Assembly: GCA_029948255.1 (NCBI GenBank)
Contig: JALIZF010001430.1
Location: forward strand, 124,001 to 188,000
Length of the DNA: 64,000 bases
Reading direction: 5' to 3'
Source: Telmatactis stephensoni
Taxonomy: Eukaryota; Cnidaria; Anthozoa; Actiniaria; Isophelliidae
The position numbers and the translations under genes are program-made. Below, one piece after another: positions 35,671 to 47,094 of this stretch. A model generated the notes under the pieces. That model saw only the letters and a program-made list of their open reading frames with translations. It was not told the origin of the DNA and searched no databases. Position 1 is the first letter of the stretch, and every line of letters begins with the position of its first letter.

Positions 35671-35984
35671 TATATATAGTCAATTGAAAAAACGTTGTCG
35701 GGTCTAAAAACATAGAACACGGAAGCTGAGACCGAAATGGTGCTTGGGATGTGAATAATCACATTCTGATTTATTTATTTACGCTGTGCCTTCGATGCAA
35801 AATGCTGAAAGCGTATGCAGGACCTGCGTTGGCGGGCCGTTTGGCTTCGAATTTTTTATCGGTTGCAGCGTGAATGAATAAATAAAAATATAATTATTCA
35901 CCGATCCCATGCACCATTTCGATCTCAGCTTCTATGTTCTATGTTTTTAGACTTGACAACGTTTTTTCAATTGACTATATATAT
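35671..35984. mobile_element. inverted-repeat element of about 310 bp
   Basis: TATATAGTCAATTGAAAAAA...AACGTTGTC and GACAACGTTTTTTCAATTGA form long terminal arms; the match continues through CATAGAACA...GAAGCTGAGA...GAAATGGTGC. It shares the AACGTTGTC motif with the element at 46832. Confidence 0.75.
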
Positions 35985-36112
35985 ACTTTGTATTGATCTA
36001 TATCCATCATACCTGCTTTGTTTTTAATTCGGAGTGTGCGACAAAAAGGTTGCTATTTTCATCGGTACACTCGGGCCCAGTCCCACAAGGAAACGTTTTG
36101 GTTATCCGTCCA

Positions 36113-36265
36113 CGTACGGTCACCACCAGTAGTATCACCATCGGTAATTTTTTTCTGATGGTGAAAAGCTACGTGTAATTTCTCATTCATTGAAAATTTT
36201 TGTTTAACAACTATAAGATATTTGTTTCATGTTTATGTTTCCCTATTATTATTAAGTCGACGTAG
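36113..36265. repeat. direct repeat of about 150 bp, copy 1
   Basis: Nearly identical to 36336-36486 (CGTACGGTCACCACCAGTAG ... TATTATTAAGTCGACGTAG), separated by 70 bases. Confidence 0.9.
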
Positions 36266-36335
36266 TGTCTAGTAGATGTGATTTGGTAGTATATTTAGGT
36301 AATTTTGTGCTTTTCGACAGCGGCTGGAGCATTTG

Positions 36336-36486
36336 CGTACGGTCACCACCAGTAGTATCACCATTTAATTTTTTTCTGATGGTGAAAAGCTACGTGTAAT
36401 TTCTCATTCATTGAAAATTTTTGTTTAACAACTATAAGATATTTGTTTCATGTTTATGTTTCCCTATTATTATTAAGTCGACGTAG
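36336..36486. repeat. direct repeat of about 150 bp, copy 2
   Basis: Second copy, differing from 36113-36265 by only a couple of bases lost after ACCAT. Confidence 0.9.
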
Positions 36487-36547
36487 AGTGTCCACGCTGA
36501 AATTCTCAGTTGAGCAGTCTAATCTCAAGCATAGTAAGTTACGCTTT

Positions 36548-36715
36548 AAGGTAGTTCCGGACCCTTGTTACTGCGCATTTCCCGCGCGCATTCGAGCGCG
36601 CGCACTTTTATTAGAGTGCATTGGTATTACCGTGGGGAGTCTGGGCACTAGTAAGCGAGCGATAGAAAACGTAAAAACTCAAACTTTAGTGGAGAAAAAT
36701 TATATTTTGTCATCC
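36548..36715. repeat. dispersed repeat M, copy 1
   Basis: GTAGTTCCGGACCCTTGTTA...GCGCGCGCACTTTTATTA...GAGTCTGGGCACTA... matches 52768-52935 in the same orientation over about 165 bases. Confidence 0.75.
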
Positions 36716-38554
36716 AAATATCGGATAAACTTTCATCAAGAAATCTTGTACACTATGTGATGTAGGTATTTAACCTGAAACTTTTAAATTTAGTTAATCT
36801 TATCCATCGAAAAAGCCGGCCAGAAAGTCGCTAAAATGAGTGATATTTGGTGTTCGTTTTCGGTATTTTAAAAAATAAAAATACAACTTCATTGATTAGA
36901 TTGTCGTAAATTTTCCACATTTTTACAGTCCGTACACGATTTTGGAGCGCGTAATTGGGTAGGAATTTGATTCTAGAATGCCCTTTTAATCATGCTTGCA
37001 ACTCATCAAACAATAAATACGATTACAACTGGTAGATAAACCTCACATCTATGAATCAATGGGACGTGGTCAAGGCGTTTCTCGGAAAAAATTTGTTCGC
37101 ATTCTTCAGACCATATGGATTACGTACATTTTGCAAAAAATCGCGGAAAATCATTGAAAATACCACCTTTTACGACATCTTATAGCTCAGAAACCAATAC
37201 GGTGACCCCCTTTTTTTTTCTCGGTTTTTGAATTGCCAAACAATTATCTTTAAATGACAGGATTTTAAAGGAAATTCATTGATGAAATCGTCAGATCTCT
37301 ACAACAAACATTAATGTGTCTTTCGCCGTTTACAAAACCACGCTTCCAATAGCAATTCAAATGAAACTATCCAGACAGATCCTTTGAGATAAAACTTAAC
37401 ACTGATGTCAGTGTTTCGTCGTTTACAAAACACTCTCTAAGGAAAATCAACAACATCAGTTATCATTAATAAATGGTGTTATAATTAAGGTGACTCGAAG
37501 TAGTTGTTTTCAGACCGCACCGCACATTTTCATTTGGCGCAATGGACAACTTAATGCGCACCAATGCACTTGGTTTCTACACCAAATATAAGGATAAGAT
37601 TGAAGTTTTAAATGGTGTTATAATTAAATCGATCAACATTTTTAAAATAGCGAAAATCGAACATCGTCAAAAATGGTTTTCCTCTAATATCTCGCAAAAT
37701 TGATGAGCTTCAGACAAGCGGTAACACGCATAAAAAAATTCAGACAAATGCACAACATTTCAAAGTGACCACAGATGCTGTATTTCTATTCTTGGATATA
37801 ACGACAGCGTAAAAAATACTCGAAGTACGCAAAACACTACGAGAACACTTTGGAAATATTGCAAAAATATACACTTACCTTACGTGAAAAAGCCGACTTT
37901 CAACTCTTCATCGATATCAAGATATATTTTTTTCTTTCCAAGTCTCTTGTGAGACATTTTCTCCGCAACTTTTATATACATCAGAAGTTGTTTTTGAAAA
38001 TCTCAAAAACGCAGGATTATTTTTGCTTGGCGTTTAAGTAGGACATAACTTGTTCTATACACAGCAATATTGCAACAGCTCATTCAAATACAAGCACTAA
38101 AACGACCCGAAACTTAAACCTGATGTTGACCCAAACGCCAGCTCAACTTGCATTGAGACAACCATTCGACTCGCTAATTAGCATATTGCACTCGCAAATT
38201 GTTCACAGCACGTGCAAGTGCGTAGCATAAATTTGCATAGAGTTCCACGCTACATGCATCAGGAACCGGAAATAAGATTAAATTCTTTTCTTTTGTTTAT
38301 TTGGTGATGTTTACTGCTAATTAGTTGATATTATTTTCCAAATATTATGCTTGCACTTTTTTTAAAACAATCATGTCTCCCCAACCTAAAAACATACAAA
38401 TATTAGAAGTGAAAGTTCTTCTAATGCGAATTCTTTATTTCCGGCTCCTGATGTGCATGTATGCTACGCACTTGCACGTGCTGTCAACAATTTATATATA
38501 TATATATATATGTATACCACACTCTTCAGGCAAGTTACAATGAATGACCGTTAA

Positions 38555-39473
38555 AATTTTTATTAAAAACGTAAACCTTTAACTGTAGGCAGCGACGTTT
38601 TGCTTTTTATTTTGTTCTTTGACAGTTGGTATATAACAAAACACTTATTGACTGGGACCTTGGGAAAGCAGTATGTTTCCCTCGGTCCCAGTCAATATAA
38701 GTGTTAAATACATATATATAAATATATATACTATGTATTAATTGTTGAAGACTTTAAGAATGATTCATTGTTTTATTGCTACAGGCTGTTTCGTATGATC
38801 AAAAATTGACCACACTCTTCAGGCAAGTTACAATGAATGACCGTTAAAATTCTGGCATTTGAAATTTACAGATTGTGTTTAAAGTATAAATATATATACA
38901 TATATATATACATATACACCAAATCCCTAAAACTTTGATATTGTTCTGATATATATACATATATATATCCGCCATTTTCTATTGTCTTTCCTTTTGTTCT
39001 CAAGTTTTTCCCTTGAGAACAACCTTCAGAACAAAAGGAAAGACAATGGAAAATGGCGGATATATATATGTATATATATCAGAACAATATCAAAGTTTTA
39101 GGGATTTGGTGTATATATAAATATATATATACATATATATTTATACTTTAAACACAATCTGTAAATTTCAAATGCCAGAATTTTAACGGTCATTCATTGT
39201 AACTTGCCTGAAGAGTGTGGTCAATTTTTGATCATACGAAACAGCCTGTAGCAATAAAACAATGAATCATTCTTAAAGTCTTCAACAATTAATACATAGT
39301 ATATATATTTATATATATGTATTTAACACTTATTGACTGGGACCGAGGGAAACATACTGCTTTCCCAAGGTCCCAGTCAATAAGTGTTTTGTTATATACC
39401 AACTGTCAAAGAACAAAATAAAAAGCAAAACGTCGCTGCCTACAGTTAAAGGTTTACGTTTTTAATAAAAATT
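38555..39473. repeat. 919-bp near-perfect palindrome
   Basis: Arms of about 450 bases run from AATTTTTATTAAAAACGTAA (38555) to its complement ending at 39473. The centre is near 39010 (GTTCTCAAG / CTTGAGAAC). Each arm contains its own hairpin (ATTGACTGGGACC / GGTCCCAGTCAAT at about 38648-38695 and 39325-39387). A 42-base segment (ACACTCTTCAGGCAAGTTAC...) occurs in both arms and again just outside the left end (38518-38559). It could be a fold-back element or an assembly artefact of a hairpin; there is no coding sequence. Confidence 0.85.
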
Positions 39474-39966
39474 CACACAAAACTGACATTTTTTCACACA
39501 TAGTTTTTCGGAGAATTGTTGCAGCTCTTTTGGTGACATTCCTGGTTGGTTATCATCTTTTTCTCGGAATAAATGTTGTATATTGGTCTTAAAAGTTTGA
39601 CAATAAACACGAGTTTTGCCTCATGCATGTCCGAATGAATGAATTTGTAAACGCGCGCTACTAAAAACCTGCCTTCAAAGCTCAATCTACTTCCGGTTTT
39701 GTTATTACCGGTCAATAAAACTCACTGTTGCCCGCTGAGAGTTGTTGCTGGGGAAACAGCAAAATTTGTTGATGTTCACGTGATGCGCTCTCGCCCAATC
39801 AGAGCACGGAAAAAATTGACTTTGACAGTTGGTATATAACAAATTTATTTATTATACTGGTTGCGCAATTGTCTTAAATTAGCTAATGAATAATATTATA
39901 ATAATTATATTCGGTTCACTGCAGAGTAATGTTAGAACACGAAGAGTATAATACTAAGGCAATGAA

Positions 39967-40200
39967 CCCATCCGTCCATCCGTCCATCCGTCCATCCGTC
40001 CATCCGTCCATCCGTCCATCCGTCCATCCGTCCATCCGTCCATCCGTCCATCCGTCCATCCGTCCATCCGTCCATCCGTCCATCCGTCCATCCGTCCATC
40101 CGTCCATCCGTCCATCCGTCCATCCGTCCATCCGTCCATCCGTCCATCCATCCATCTGTTCGTCCGTCCGTCCGTCCGTCCGTCCATCCATCATCAACCC
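39967..40200. repeat. CCATCCGT microsatellite tract
   Basis: An 8-base unit repeated over about 180 bases, then (CGTC)n. It produces spurious long frames on both strands ([12 protein letters not shown] and [12 protein letters not shown] repeats) that are not genes. Confidence 0.97.
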
Positions 40201-41217
40201 ATCCATCATTCGAATGATTGGTTGATTGCCTTATTGAATGTTTGTTTGATTGACGGATTGGTTGATTGATCGATCGATTGAATAACTCGCGTTCGTTATT
40301 TTTCCGGGTGCACAGTACGGATGCCATCCATGTATCAATCATTGATAGTAACTCAGTTGTTTTGTAAGTTGTAAGTAAATTAGATTAAAACAAGTGCAAA
40401 GAGTAGTGAGATTTAGATCACTTTATTTTCTTGGTCTCATCTATCTTTATATCAGTTGTATTTCTAGACCGAAGAACACTTTCCTAAAAAAACAACAAGA
40501 TATCAGTTTAGCATTAAAACATTTAATGCTTCGAGTAAGAACAGGGGTGTGGTAACAGCAAAGAGTGCAGAAAGGTGCATTAAAGCGTGCACCTTATTGG
40601 CTAAAATTACAATTTCTCATAACATACTTAAGGTCGTACACTTTTTTACTTTTAACTTGTTATCTAACCATTTTTAGTCAAGACTTTTGTGAGTTTTTTA
40701 ACAAATATATTGTGTGAGAACATGGCAAATTGGAATCATCTTTTGGCCATTCTTTTGAAGGCTTTATTTAGATTGGATGAGATCTTTCAGCGCAAACAAA
40801 CTATGGTTTAAAACTGGCTTTTTGTACATTTTATGTTAAGAACATGTTCCACAGACTGATGTGTTTCAGTGTTTCAGTCTGAAAACCAAGAAATTCTACC
40901 TCCTTGGGGAAAATGAAGACACCCCTAAACTTTTGAATTATGATAAGCCCCAAGTGTGATGACATTTTCGCCCCCTTTCTATACCAGAGTCCTTTCCGAG
41001 TAGCTTTTGTCCACTAATCAAAACTATTGCGTTTGTATTCTCGAAGGGAATTAATATTTGAATATGAAAGATTCTTGAAAAGGATTCTGGTGTAGGGAGG
41101 GGGTCAAAACTTTATCATGATTCGGGCTTCAAAAGTTTACGGATGCTTTCGTTTAAAAGGACATCACGGTAAAGTTGATACATCATAGCCAACCTATTCA
41201 TCAACCCGTTCTTATCC

Positions 41218-41330
41218 TCATGCATGATTCTTACCGTTTGAGTCGTTACTTTTAAGACATCTAAGCTTCTTCGTCTTCGCTGCAGGACATTTGTCGCTCA
41301 GCCAGACACTGGACGGTGATTTAACTGAGG
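41218..41330 (-). CDS. K2 tail exon (KCPAA motif)
   Basis: Acceptor CAATCTAG, phase 1, two Cys (DKCPAAK, LRC). Either the exon reads through to TGA at 41218, or the in-frame GGTAAG near 41232 is a further donor; the K3 copy keeps the same stop. Confidence 0.7.
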
Positions 41331-44300
41331 CTAGATTGTATACGAGTGGTAAGTTAATAGTTGCTTTTAGCTCAAAATTTAGTTTAAAAGTAAGTAGTTC
41401 TCTAAGGTCTGTCGTCTGCTATTTGTTTGTTTGTTTCTATTTCATCAAGCAAAGAAAGTGGTTTCCTCCCTGCTTACGAGGTACGTACCAAGTTGTGGTC
41501 ATAACGAGCACAATAAAGCATTACCTTTGACGCCTTTCGTTCACTTGCACAGTATGTAGAAATCATATGTATGCAAAAACTATGTAAAGATCTTGTAAAT
41601 TGCTATTTACATAGGTATGGTACTTTTACATGGTGTGTGTGAATGTATCTGATGTACGTAAATATCCTGTAAAATCTGGTCATTTTTAACAAATGAGGTA
41701 GAACCATATAATTTTCTTTCTTTCTGTAAATTGCCAAATCCAAACATGTATGTACAAACGCCGGTGATACACGCTGCACTTTTTTCTCGCGCTTGTAATG
41801 CAATTTTAGTGATTTTGTTGCACGCGAGTGTGAAATTGCCGAGTGTATCATGTCTCTGCAACAACTTAACGCCAAACTACAACAACAACAACAAAATTGC
41901 CCGTAGGATCGAAGTTTAAACGTGTGAACTTTTCTCTGCAAAATATTGAAGATCGCTCGCCTCGTCAGTAATGAATGTTGCAGAGTGATGACAGACGCTA
42001 CAATTCTTTTCTGCAACAAAATCTAAAAATACATTGCTATATCGAAGAAAAAAATTGCAGCGTGTATAACTGGCCATACATTATATATCAATTTTCTGGA
42101 TCGTTACCGAATAGTTTTTTCATAATTTACTATGGGAGTAAATTGGATCTTTACATGATTTTTACATATTTTTTACATACTGCGGTGTAATTGATTCAGT
42201 TTTTCCAGTCATAGTTGCAAGTCTGAGGTGAAATACTCACGAATTCCCAGACAAATTTGTTCACATGCTTCTTTGGAACAAAAGTTGTTCAAATTGCCTC
42301 CACATCCACCATAACAAAAGAGCTCACAGATTCCTGTCTGAGCGTTGAAGAAAAAACGAGGAGCGTTTGCACCACCGTAACCAGGGTTCTTTGGTAAGAT
42401 ACAGATGTCATGATTTTTGATTAGATGACCTGGTGTTGTATATAATAAAAATATTTTTATGTGCATTATATATCATATAAAGTTGGTTATGTTAAAATAA
42501 TTATTAGGGAATGTCTAAACCAGGCGAAAAATAAAACTTATTTAGACCTTATGCAAAAATTATATAATGGCTAACGAAATACGTACATTTGCATAAATTT
42601 GAAGTTGGACATTCAATTAGTTTTAGGACTGGAAGAAACTCTGTTTATAGGAGGAGGAATAACTTAATCTTAGCATTATAAGATTTACTTTTAACATAAA
42701 AGCATGATTTTCAGAGAAATTTAGTATTAACATTTCCAATGCGAACAAAATCCTCAAAACCAAGAAGGAAAGGTTAATCTGTCGGGCAAATCACCAACAA
42801 AGTCGGGGGTAGAAGCAGAATAATTGGACTACCATTATTCATTATTCCCAAACAGGTTTTCTCAAGAATGCATAATTACCATCATTTAACTGTTTCCCAT
42901 TATTCCTTATTCTTTTTCTATTTTTCTGTTATTCATTACTCATTTTTCATCTGTTCATTATTCCTTGGATTTCAGATGTAATAATTCATTATTCCAAAGC
43001 ATTCTCAAATCGTTATTGATTTCATTATTCATTATTCTGTTTTCACCCACGAAACAAAGCCTCAAATTTAGATTGATTTACGCTATATGGACTTACTTGG
43101 ACACATTTTCATGCATTCTTCTCGTGACGCAAAATTATTACCATTGCCACCAAGTCCGCTATACGAAAACTGTTCGCACCTTCCTTTTTGTTCATTGTAG
43201 CCCCATCGCATACTTGCACCTGGACAATCATCCGCACAATTGCCAGGATCTAGGTTTTGCCGGCAGATATCGAATGGGTCGCTACGGGCGTTTGCGGCCC
43301 CACCTGCGTTGTTAAGAAATAGTTATTTTTTGTTTATTTTTATTATTAGGCTTTTTAAATTCACTTAAAAAATAGCTTTCAAAAGGGTTTAGGTGATTGA
43401 TTCCATGTACAGTGGTTGATTGAATCAAGTGGTTCCAACTCATGTACAGTGGTTGATTGAATCAAGTGGTTCGAACCCATATGTACAGTGGTTGATTGAA
43501 TCAAATGGTTCCAACCCATATACATTTAGTTAGGTGTGTACGCTTCTTGGAGTGTCAAAATTTTGCTCGAAAAAAAACCCAAGCCCTCAGTGTGGTTTGA
43601 ACCCACAACCTTCAGATTTCCGATCTTGGCTGGCAGAGGACTCCAGAGAATCATAATACTTCGAGAAAGTCTGAAATGTATCACACAATTATTGTTTGCA
43701 CGATACGCCATTTTGTATTTGTGTATGATCGAACTTGGCGGCGGATGCATACGTCACACTATTTTGTGACGTGGTTGCTAAAGACTCTAGTCATCTAGTG
43801 GTGAGCAGCTGGATGTTCGTTATTCATGCTGCCCTCCGCGATATTTATGTGTGCCGTCGTGTCAACAAGGAAACTTTTTCGCTTCATTTAATCTGAAAAA
43901 AGGTGTTGAATAATTAAATTTAAAAATGTGGCTTTGTTGTAACCTCTACAGGATGGCAGGTTAGCCTAAGCCGGGGACATTCAATCAACGACATAGAACT
44001 ATAATCTTGATTTTCTCCAGCAAAATCGACCTTCATCATAAGCTTTTAAAGCCACACTGTAAAATTGTCATCCTGGCATACTTCAACAAAGTTTCATAAG
44101 GGATGTGCCGCCCGAGGACTAAAAAACCTGACCCAATTTATGACAATCCAGATCTTGCTTAAGACAAACTAATCAGCCTAAAACACCGTACATTGTATAA
44201 AATAACAGGCAAACGAAGGCGTGATTAGCCTATCCAGCGGCACATGCATGCATGTTCGTATAACCAGTATAAGAGAATCCCCCCCTCACGTGAATATTAT

Positions 44301-45467
44301 CATCTGGTTGTTTGGCCTCTAGCAATTTATGCATGTTTCACACTGCAATGACCAGCACCTGTTTACTAAATTAAATTTGTCATTCTTCTAGCTAGGACAA
44401 CTGTCAAGGCTTGATCATCTATCCTCTAGTATAGTATTATTGATGTATTTTAAATATTTTATATGTATATATAATATATAGTTTTTATAAATATTGTTTT
44501 TCTTTTGGGAGATCTTTGCATAGGGCTAACCACGTGATTCTTCTTTTCAAGATGTTACCGCCGTTTTCGATGAAACGCGACTACCTAGCTAGACATCAAC
44601 ATTGTAGATTGTACTTTGCCTTAGACGTACGTCAATATTCTTTACCTCTCAATATATAAATGCACATTTTACGAGATACATCGATTGCTATCAATTGCAA
44701 AAATTAAAAAGATGCTTTTTTTGAATTTTGTAAGTTAGGAAAGGTTTATTTCAGTAGGTTTTGAGCCTTTCAAGAACGATTGACGGCCGTGTAATGCAAA
44801 GTGCAGACTACAATGTTGTCTAGGTAGTCGCGTTTCATCGAAAACGGCGGTAATGATTTTAATTGAAATGAATAAAGTATTATTGTTATTATTATTATTA
44901 TAAACATAACTGCTGATGAAATGTCGTCAAAAATGCAAATCATAAGAAATATGACGAGGCGCGCACCGTTAAAACCCTCAACAAGAGGTTGACAGAATTC
45001 AGTCCTGTTGGAGTGCACTCAATCATTTTTAGAGTAATAAAGATAACAAAATCAGTAGTGGACAATTGATCTTACTATATTGGGCCCAGTTTATCGAAAA
45101 CGATTGGCACTAATTAACCCACATTTTAACCCAGAGTAAATTTACACCAATATCCCCTTCTAACAATCGGACATAGAATTACTTGAGGGTGTGGCCAGTG
45201 ATCACGGTTAAATTGGTGAGTGATCTAAATGACACTTTTCGGAAGCATAGGTAAAGCGAGTTTAGCCAACGCGATTTCACACTTTATAAAAAGATCTGAA
45301 AGTCCTGATCAAGACAAAAGTGATATATAGCCATAGTAGAAAACTATTAAAATCTCAAAACCGGTATCACACTGTCCTTAATACTGTCTATCAAGCAAAG
45401 AATCAATCCACTTACTCATGGCCAGGATAACACAAAAGGAGACAATTATCTTCATCTTCATTCTCAT
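41218..45467 (-). CDS. K2, secreted Kunitz-like protein with tail exon
   Basis: Exons: 45416-45467 (signal peptide, MRMKMKIIVSFCVILAM), 43097-43303 (domain 1), 42241-42429 (domain 2), 41218-41330 (tail, stop TGA). All introns are phase 1; 561 nt, 186 residues. Domain 1 has CRQNLDPGNCADDC and FSYSGLGGNGNNF, so Cys38 is Leu and a new Cys follows Cys14. Domain 2 has CILPKNPGYGG, ICELFCYGGCGG, NNFCSK and ACEQICLG, lacking Cys14. The tail encodes SVWLSDKCPAAKTKKLRC and ends SNGKNHA. Domain 1 is nearly identical in layout to K1. Secretion follows from the signal peptide; the target is unknown. Confidence 0.85.
41760..42074. mobile_element. inverted-repeat element, family H copy 2
   Basis: Same ends and position as 30603-30905, more degraded on the right (GTGTATAACTGGC). 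Confidence 0.7.
42241..42429 (-). CDS. K2 domain 2 exon (Kunitz-like, no Cys14)
   Basis: Seven Cys at BPTI-equivalent positions 5, 30, 34, 38, 46, 51 and 55; Gly replaces Cys14 and Lys15. Acceptor ACACCAG, donor GTGAGT. Confidence 0.87.
43097..43303 (-). CDS. K2 domain 1 exon (Kunitz-like, no Cys38)
   Basis: Same layout and length (207 nt) as the K1 exon 32209-32415. Six Cys, but the 14-38 pair is replaced by Cys14 plus a Cys four residues on. Confidence 0.87.
43399..43522. repeat. 37-bp minisatellite in K2 intron, about 3 copies
   Basis: Same unit as the K1 array at 32518-33046. Confidence 0.9.
43870..45400. other. K2 intron 1, duplicated block
   Basis: The part from about 43870 to 44340 (CAACGACATA..., CTCCAGCAAAATCGACCTTC, GGGATGTGCC) is repeated in intron 1 of K3 (53290-53640) and K4 (61575-61960). 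No exon is seen in it. Confidence 0.6.
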
Positions 45468-46832
45468 ATGTGGCTGAACGACGTCGCGAGATTTAGAAAA
45501 CTGAAGTCATCAATCCGTGCCTTAATCCTGCTTTATATCTGTAGGGATTACGGACTGGTAGGTCACGTGACACCTGCTGTGATCTCAACGTTCTCAACAC
45601 AACCAACAAGTTTAGGGCAACACATTTTTGTTCTTTCGAGACCGATTGATTTATAAAGACTAGTGCAAATTTATTTAATTTATGAAATGATATTTCATTC
45701 ATGAAATGATTTACTCACAGCAAGGAAAGTAAGGAATAAAAGACTTCAAAAACTTTAATTTGGCAACCTGAAGGCATAATTTGGGGTGAATTAAAAGAAA
45801 GTATTCGTTCATGACGTAATGTCAGCAAATTTTCGGCCAACACTTCTTCAACGAGAAAATTATTTAAAAGGTATTATTCTTTCTCACATACATTTTATTG
45901 TTGCACCGGTGACCATTTTTAAAGGGCCATGCCAGGATAATTATACTGTGCGCCATTTTGTCTGGTATTTCTGGGGGCGACCTGCAATTCTCGGAAGCTA
46001 AGATTTCATCCAATTGGTGGGCCACCCGAGAATCTAAACAATAGAAACTTAATTTGAAAAAGGCAATGAAACAATAGTCTTTTGTTTTATCGAACCAATT
46101 AGATGACATCTTACGAGGAAAGTGTATAGCCACACAACACCACCTTTAATTAGTCTTGTCGTATTTACACACAGACATATCCTACATGCCATGATTGTGC
46201 TCGCAGTAATTGAGGTCAAGAAGAAGTTATAATACAAGTCAACGTACTTCGCATTTTTCTCTGATAATACAAAAGGCTGATGTTTTTCAAATTTATTATC
46301 ATGGAAAACAGGTTTGTACGTGTACCAAAAGCCAGAGGGCTACTTCATACTTTATGAAGTCAGACAGCCGCGGGTAATTTGGATCGACGGGGAGTTCTAG
46401 TGCTTTGTTTTATTTTCCTTTTGTTACCTGTTTGCCCTCTGGGGCTTGGGAAAAATGCACTTGTAATTTATGATTGTAGATTCTACTGAGCGGTTACAAT
46501 CGATAGTTGAGTGTAACATAAAAAGTGCCATTTATGGGGTCATACATATGAAGTACGTAGTAACCTAATAGTTATTGTTTTAGTTGCTTAGAACCATAGC
46601 TACACTTTTAAATTACAATGAAAATTTTTAGTGAACTTGAATCTAGACTAAAAAGTTTACAACTCTTCTTCAATTATTGTGAAATACATAATTACCATTT
46701 ATTTTACAATAAATCATATATTTGCTATTCTTTCCTATAATCCTTCAAGTTTAAAGTGCAACTGAACCCATGCTTCAAATTAACAGTATCCATTACTTCC
46801 ATTCAATACTGTGTGTATACACTTATTTCAAA
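45468..46832. other. K2 5' flank, duplicated in K3 and K4
   Basis: Shares blocks with 54390-55640 and 62593-63640, for example GGACGGGGAGTTCTAGTGCT-like and CAGAGGGC...GCCCTCTG (an inverted pair). The short frames here are not conserved as proteins between copies. Confidence 0.6.
45532..45537 (-). promoter_or_regulatory. K2 TATA box
   Basis: Minus-strand GATATAAAGCAGG, about 65 bases upstream of the ATG, at the same relative position in K3 and K4. CACGTGAC lies about 30 bases further upstream in all three. Confidence 0.65.
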
Positions 46833-47085
46833 AAAACGTTGTCGTAGGCTCAGAGCAACAAGCGTCAAGCCAAGACCAAAATGAATGCTGGTTTTATCTG
46901 GGTATAATGTTTCAAATCAGACTTGTTTTTAACTAATTACAAAACTGTAAGCATTTTCACGTGCTTATTAGTATATAGTGCACTCAATTCTGTTGATAAC
47001 GAGTCTGATTTGAATATATTACCAGCACTAAACCAGCATTCATTTCGGTCTTGGCTTGACGCTTGCTGCTTTGAACTGCGACAAG
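46832..47085. mobile_element. inverted-repeat element in K2 unit only
   Basis: AACGTTGTCGTAGGCTCAGA...CAAGCCAAGACCAAAATGAA is inverted at TTCATTTCGGTCTTGGCTTG...GCGACAAG. The K3 unit lacks it: 55604-55640 runs straight from CAGTATCCATT to TATATGACCTGG. Confidence 0.75.
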
Positions 47086-47094
47086 TGTATATGT

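Larger units (their letters stand above)
35158..39857. other. gene-free interval between K1 and K2 units
   Basis: No exon is supported. It contains an inverted-repeat element (35671-35984), a 150-bp direct repeat (36113, 36336), one copy of a dispersed repeat (36548-36715) and the large palindrome (38555-39473). Confidence 0.45.
39858..43525. repeat. segmental duplication, K2 copy
   Basis: Collinear with 29745-33060. It retains about 950 bases (near 40640-41600) that are reduced to about 100 in the K1 copy, including the tail exon at 41218-41330. Confidence 0.8.

Noticed and set aside
39916..40342. Overlapping frames with DGRMDGWT or PSVHPSIR repeats
   Set aside because: Translations of the CCATCCGT microsatellite.
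41603..42019. 138-codon minus-strand frame
   Set aside because: Lies across the family H inverted-repeat element and intron of K2.
43570..43650. Minus-strand GGGTTCAAACC, tRNA-like
   Set aside because: No acceptor stem or anticodon arm could be folded; SINE relic possible but unsupported.
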